DNA of 9,332 nucleotides from Acidimicrobiia bacterium (GTDB lineage: Bacteria; Actinomycetota; Acidimicrobiia; Acidimicrobiales; JACDCH01): the NCBI GenBank assembly GCA_013694495.1, contig JACDCH010000585.1, positions 1 to 9,332 on the forward strand. The letters run 5' to 3'. A program made the translations under genes and the position numbers. Positions 7,140 to 9,332 of this stretch are shown piece after piece. The stretch's first letter is position 1, and the number at the start of each line of letters is the position of its first letter. The notes beneath the pieces are model-generated. The model saw only the letters and a program-made list of their open reading frames with translations, searched no databases and had not been told where the DNA came from.

Positions 7140-7621
7140 GAGGGACGAGCCTCCTTGACGGTGCCCGGCTTGAGGCCGGGGAAGGCGAGCGAAGCGGACA
7201 CGTAGCGGAGCTCCCAGAACAGGAGCCCCAGGTGGGTGACGAGGACCGAGACCCCGAGGGCGACCAGGTCGATCCACGGCTCGTCCTTGACCAGGACGAT
7301 GACGAGCGTGACCAGCCCCATGCGCACGGCGAAGCCGCCGAGGGCGACGGCCATGATCGCGTTGAGCGACACGTTGGCGGCCCACGACAGGGCGAGCGCC
7401 GAGAGCACCAGGTTCACGAGGACGAGCCCGACGGCGACGGCCGACGACGAGGCCCCGTCGGCGCCCCAGATCAGGGTGGCGGCGATGAGCACGAACGGAA
7501 CGAGCCAGACGCTGCGCCTGAGCATGTCGAAGGCGATGGCCTTCTCGACCGCCGGGGCCCCGGCCGCTGCCTTGGGATCCTTGTCGTCGGCGTCGTGGGC
7601 ATCGCGCACTGTCGAGCTCAC
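7136..7621 (-). CDS. atpI: ATP synthase protein I-like membrane protein (AtpI family)
   Basis: Small integral membrane protein of the ATP-synthase-I type; relatives help assemble or stabilise the c-ring. The 161 residues have a charged N-terminus (1-36), then four predicted membrane helices at about 37-53, 58-79, 85-111 and 117-137, with GGFAVRMGL in the third (an Arg-containing motif usual for this family) and a short basic tail. GTG at 7621 overlaps the atpZ stop (GTGA), the same arrangement as at the atpI-atpB junction. GTG at 7609 is an alternative with AGGTGA upstream. The assignment rests on topology, motif and position before atpB; sequence conservation in this family is weak. Confidence 0.85.
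   Translation of the reverse strand: MSSTVRDAHDADDKDPKAAAGAPAVEKAIAFDMLRRSVWLVPFVLIAATLIWGADGASSSAVAVGLVLVNLVLSALALSWAANVSLNAIMAVALGGFAVRMGLVTLVIVLVKDEPWIDLVALGVSVLVTHLGLLFWELRYVSASLAFPGLKPGTVKEARPS
7150..7156 (-). promoter_or_regulatory. Shine-Dalgarno of atpB, inside atpI
   Basis: AAGGAGG on the minus strand lies within the last codons of atpI, 10 bases before the GTG at 7139. With the GTGA overlap, this suggests coupled translation of atpI and atpB. Confidence 0.75.
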
Positions 7622-7944
7622 CTGTCCTGGCCCCGGGTGCGCCCGTCGAGCTGGGCTTCCTGCGCCCGCATTGCGGTGTCGTAGCCCCGGAAGCCCTTCC
7701 ACACGACGTAGCAGAAGGTGAACACGGCGAAGCCGACGAGGAAGATGGGTGCGGTGCCGAGCCACCGGTCGAGCAACCACCCGACGCCGGCCATCGCGAT
7801 CGGCGTGAGGGCCATCTCGAAGGCCTTGGCCAGGGCGTCCTCGGAGCCGACGTTGATCGCCCGCCGCTCGGCGTGCTTGGTCGCGATCGGGTCGGCGGCA
7901 GGTGTGCCCTCTGACCGTTCGCGACGTACGCCGTTGTCCGACAC
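7618..7944 (-). CDS. atpZ: AtpZ-type small membrane protein
   Basis: Two-helix membrane protein of the AtpZ/ATPase gene 1 family, which often opens atp operons; related proteins act with AtpI in assembly or in divalent-ion handling. The 108 residues have a polar, charged N-terminus (1-40), helix 1 with GVGWLLDRWLGTAP (about 53-66, matching the family pattern G-x-x-x-D-x-x-x-GT-x-P), helix 2 (about 67-83), and a charged tail. GTG at 7944 is chosen because GGAG (7953-7950) is 5 bases upstream; a TTG at 7971 would add nine residues but has poorer spacing. It is the first gene after the putative atp control region, and its TGA overlaps the atpI start. Confidence 0.82.
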   Translation of the reverse strand: MSDNGVRRERSEGTPAADPIATKHAERRAINVGSEDALAKAFEMALTPIAMAGVGWLLDRWLGTAPIFLVGFAVFTFCYVVWKGFRGYDTAMRAQEAQLDGRTRGQDR

Positions 7945-7947
7945 GTG

Positions 7948-7953
7948 CTCTCC
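7948..7953 (-). promoter_or_regulatory. Shine-Dalgarno of atpZ
   Basis: GGAGAG on the minus strand shortly before the GTG at 7944. It favours this start over the TTG at 7971. Confidence 0.55.
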
Positions 7954-8001
7954 GAACTCAGGCGCCGGCAAGTCCCCACCGGCGCTTGTGAATGATTTCG
8001 C

Positions 8002-8019
8002 AACCTAGAACTCTAGGTT
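8002..8019. promoter_or_regulatory. Palindromic operator candidate upstream of the atp operon
   Basis: AACCTAGA-AC-TCTAGGTT is a perfect inverted repeat with 8-base arms and a 2-base centre, notably AT-rich for this DNA. It is flanked by a further imperfect pair, GATTTCGC (7994-8001) and GCGCAAATC (8026-8034). It lies 58 bases before the atpZ start and 67 bases after the wecA stop. A dimeric regulator site is the simplest reading. A terminator for wecA is less likely because no T-run follows on the transcribed strand. Confidence 0.55.
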
Positions 8020-8031
8020 TCGGGAGCGCAA
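8002..8031 (-). promoter_or_regulatory. Weak promoter candidate for the atp operon
   Basis: On the minus strand TTGCGC (8031-8026) and TAGGTT (8007-8002) are 18 bases apart, resembling -35 and -10 boxes; the -10 would overlap the palindrome. The match is partial, and a similar TAGAGT (8015-8010) offers an alternative -10. Confidence 0.22.
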
Positions 8032-8055
8032 ATCCTGACGGGACGAGCGGCGCGA

Positions 8056-8074
8056 AGCCTCGGGCTCCCCGGCT
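8056..8074 (-). terminator. Possible weak terminator or hairpin after the wecA-like gene
   Basis: On the minus strand AGC and CGGG can pair with CCCG and GCT around a GAG loop, with a small internal bulge, 13 bases after the wecA stop. It has no T-run, so termination is uncertain. Confidence 0.2.
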
Positions 8075-8086
8075 GGCGAACCCTAG

Positions 8087-9307
8087 TCAGGTGTCGGAAC
8101 GGCCTGCCACGCTGCCCACCCGCTCGTGGGCCCGGCGCTTGGCGGCGGGGGCGGGGGCCGGTGTGGCGGCCTCCGCCGCCGCCTCGCCGTTGGCCTCCGA
8201 GCGCGCCGCCCGGACGCTCGGGTGCAAGGCGGTGTACAGGATGAGGAAGAGGCCACCGATGGCGAGCGGCACGAGGGCGTCGCCCCGGTTGGTGAGGGCG
8301 GGCACCAGCACCGCGGCAGAGAGCAGCGCGGTCCAGGCCCAGAGGATGAACACCGCCCGCCGGTGGCCGTGACCGAGCTTGAGCAGCCGGTGGTGGAGGT
8401 GGCCCTTGTCGGCGGTGGCGACCCCGGAGCGGCGGCTGGCCCGGCGCACGATGGCGAAGGCCGTGTCGAGGATGGGCACCCCGAGGATGACGAGCGGGAT
8501 GAACAGCGGGGCCAGGAAGAAGAAGGACTGGCCCGAGTACACGGCGTCGGTGGAGCCCCCCACCGACATCGTCGCCGCCGCCATCAGCGTGCCGAGCAGG
8601 AGCGCGCCGCAGTCGCCCATGAAGATGCGGGCCGGGTGGACGTTCCAGGGCAGGAAGCCGACGCAGACGCCCAACGTGATGACGGCCAGCAACGGGCCGA
8701 CGTTGCCGGGGGTGACCACGCCCACCTCGTCGAGCCGCAGCGCGTAGAGCAGGAACGCCCCCGACGCGATGGCGGTGATGCCGGCGGCCAGGCCGTCGAG
8801 GCCGTCGATGAAGTTGAGCGCGTTCGCCATGCCGACGACCCAGCACACCGTGACGAAGGCGGACAGGTCGGGCGACAGCGAGAAGATCCCGAGGAACGGG
8901 ACCCGGAAGAACACGGTGCTGACGCCGGCGAGCGTGAGGATGCTGCCGGCCAGCACCAGGCCCGCCATCTTCGCCGGGGCCGACACGCCGTTGCCGTGCA
9001 CCTTGCGGATCTCGTCGAGCCAGCCGACGGCGACGGCGACGAGGGCGGCGGCGCCGACGCCGATCGGGATGGTGGGCGTGGCGAACACCTCCTCGAACCC
9101 CTTTAGCTGCGACGCCACCCCGAGGGCCAGGAGCACGGCCGCGCCCATGGCCAGACCGCCCAGCGCCGCGGTCGGGCGTTCGTGGACCCGGCGGGCATCG
9201 GGCTGCACCAGCGCGCCCCGCTTCGTCGCCACCCACCGCACCACCGGCGTGAGCAGCAGCGTCGAGAGGGCGGCGACGGCGAGCACCGCCCAGTGGGCTG
9301 GGGTCAT
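8087..9307 (-). CDS. wecA: WecA/MraY-family polyprenyl-phosphate N-acetylhexosamine-1-phosphate transferase
   Basis: Polytopic membrane enzyme that moves a sugar-1-phosphate (usually GlcNAc-1-P from UDP-GlcNAc) to a polyprenyl phosphate, the first step of cell-wall linker or surface-polysaccharide assembly. The 406 residues carry about ten membrane helices and the family motifs: RRVHERPTAALGG (39-51), the loop GWLDEIRKV (95-103), NALNFIDGLDGLAAG (162-176), PWNVHPARIFMGDCGALLLG (220-239) and the HLHHR motif (303-307). The tail from about 365 is Ala/Pro-rich and probably cytoplasmic. In most relatives the 95-103 loop has a DD pair; here it is Asp98-Glu99. ATG at 9307 is preferred, sharing its A with an upstream TGA (TGATG); GTG at 9328 is possible. 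A wecA homologue (rfe) also precedes the atp genes in mycobacteria. Confidence 0.9.
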   Translation of the reverse strand: MTPAHWAVLAVAALSTLLLTPVVRWVATKRGALVQPDARRVHERPTAALGGLAMGAAVLLALGVASQLKGFEEVFATPTIPIGVGAAALVAVAVGWLDEIRKVHGNGVSAPAKMAGLVLAGSILTLAGVSTVFFRVPFLGIFSLSPDLSAFVTVCWVVGMANALNFIDGLDGLAAGITAIASGAFLLYALRLDEVGVVTPGNVGPLLAVITLGVCVGFLPWNVHPARIFMGDCGALLLGTLMAAATMSVGGSTDAVYSGQSFFFLAPLFIPLVILGVPILDTAFAIVRRASRRSGVATADKGHLHHRLLKLGHGHRRAVFILWAWTALLSAAVLVPALTNRGDALVPLAIGGLFLILYTALHPSVRAARSEANGEAAAEAATPAPAPAAKRRAHERVGSVAGRSDT

Positions 9308-9332
9308 CAGCCGACGATGCTCGCGCACGGCG

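Noticed and set aside
7184..7195. A short match to repeat A (GAGCGAAGCG-like) inside atpI.
   Set aside because: About ten matching bases within coding sequence for SASLAFPG. This can arise by chance in this composition and lacks the rest of the repeat.
7139..8003. Upstream extension of the atpB frame through atpI and atpZ as a possible fusion.
   Set aside because: The extension is Arg/Ser/Pro-rich with no membrane or family motifs, while atpI and atpZ are clear in other frames and the GTG at 7139 has a good ribosome site.
9308..9332. Possible C-terminal end of an upstream gene, with TGA overlapping the wecA ATG (TGATG).
   Set aside because: Only 25 bases are available, giving about seven codons. 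This is too little to name or support a gene, although the overlap is consistent with one.

Overview
The window is very GC-rich, and every gene reads on the minus strand (right to left in window coordinates). It carries a complete F1Fo ATP synthase operon, preceded by a WecA-type glycosyl-1-phosphate transferase gene and followed by the start of a 2H-phosphoesterase-like gene. GC richness, wecA directly upstream of atpI-atpB (an arrangement also known in mycobacteria), separate atpF and atpH genes (fused b-delta in mycobacteria), and a b subunit with a cleavable signal peptide and a cysteine-bearing acidic ectodomain suggest a high-GC actinobacterium, probably class Acidimicrobiia. The lineage is an inference from gene content and style, not from a database match.

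Layout in transcription order (right to left): wecA-like transferase (9307-8087); a 142-base spacer with an 18-base perfect palindrome that is the likely atp control region; atpZ (7944-7618); atpI (7621-7136); atpB, subunit a (7139-6375); atpE, c (6322-6065); atpF, b (6053-5313); a spacer with a 39-base repeat; atpH, delta (5257-4730); atpA, alpha (4718-3186); a 207-base spacer with a second identical copy of the repeat and a GC-rich hairpin; atpG, gamma (2978-2019); atpD, beta (2002-539); a spacer of about 107 bases with a degenerate copy of the same repeat family; atpC, epsilon (431-174); and the N-terminal 54 codons of a 2H-phosphoesterase-like gene (164 to beyond the left edge).

Together the genes encode the membrane rotor and stator (a, b, c), the catalytic head (alpha, beta), the central stalk (gamma, epsilon), the peripheral-stalk cap (delta) and two small membrane proteins linked to assembly (AtpZ, AtpI). 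Catalytic and ion-translocating residues are intact: Walker A in alpha and beta, the alpha arginine finger, the beta catalytic Glu and DELSEED, the a-subunit Arg, and the c-subunit Glu in a proton-type setting. The enzyme should therefore be a functional H+-coupled ATP synthase.

There is no wholly new gene system here. The unusual points are: a composite intergenic repeat found in each of the three longer spacers between atpF and atpC; an epsilon subunit without its C-terminal regulatory domain; a gamma subunit with a 28-residue C-terminal tail; a secreted-type b-subunit N-terminus with two cysteines; a palindromic operator candidate upstream of atpZ; and a DE in place of the usual DD active-site pair in the WecA-like protein. 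No stretch longer than 300 bases lacks a gene.
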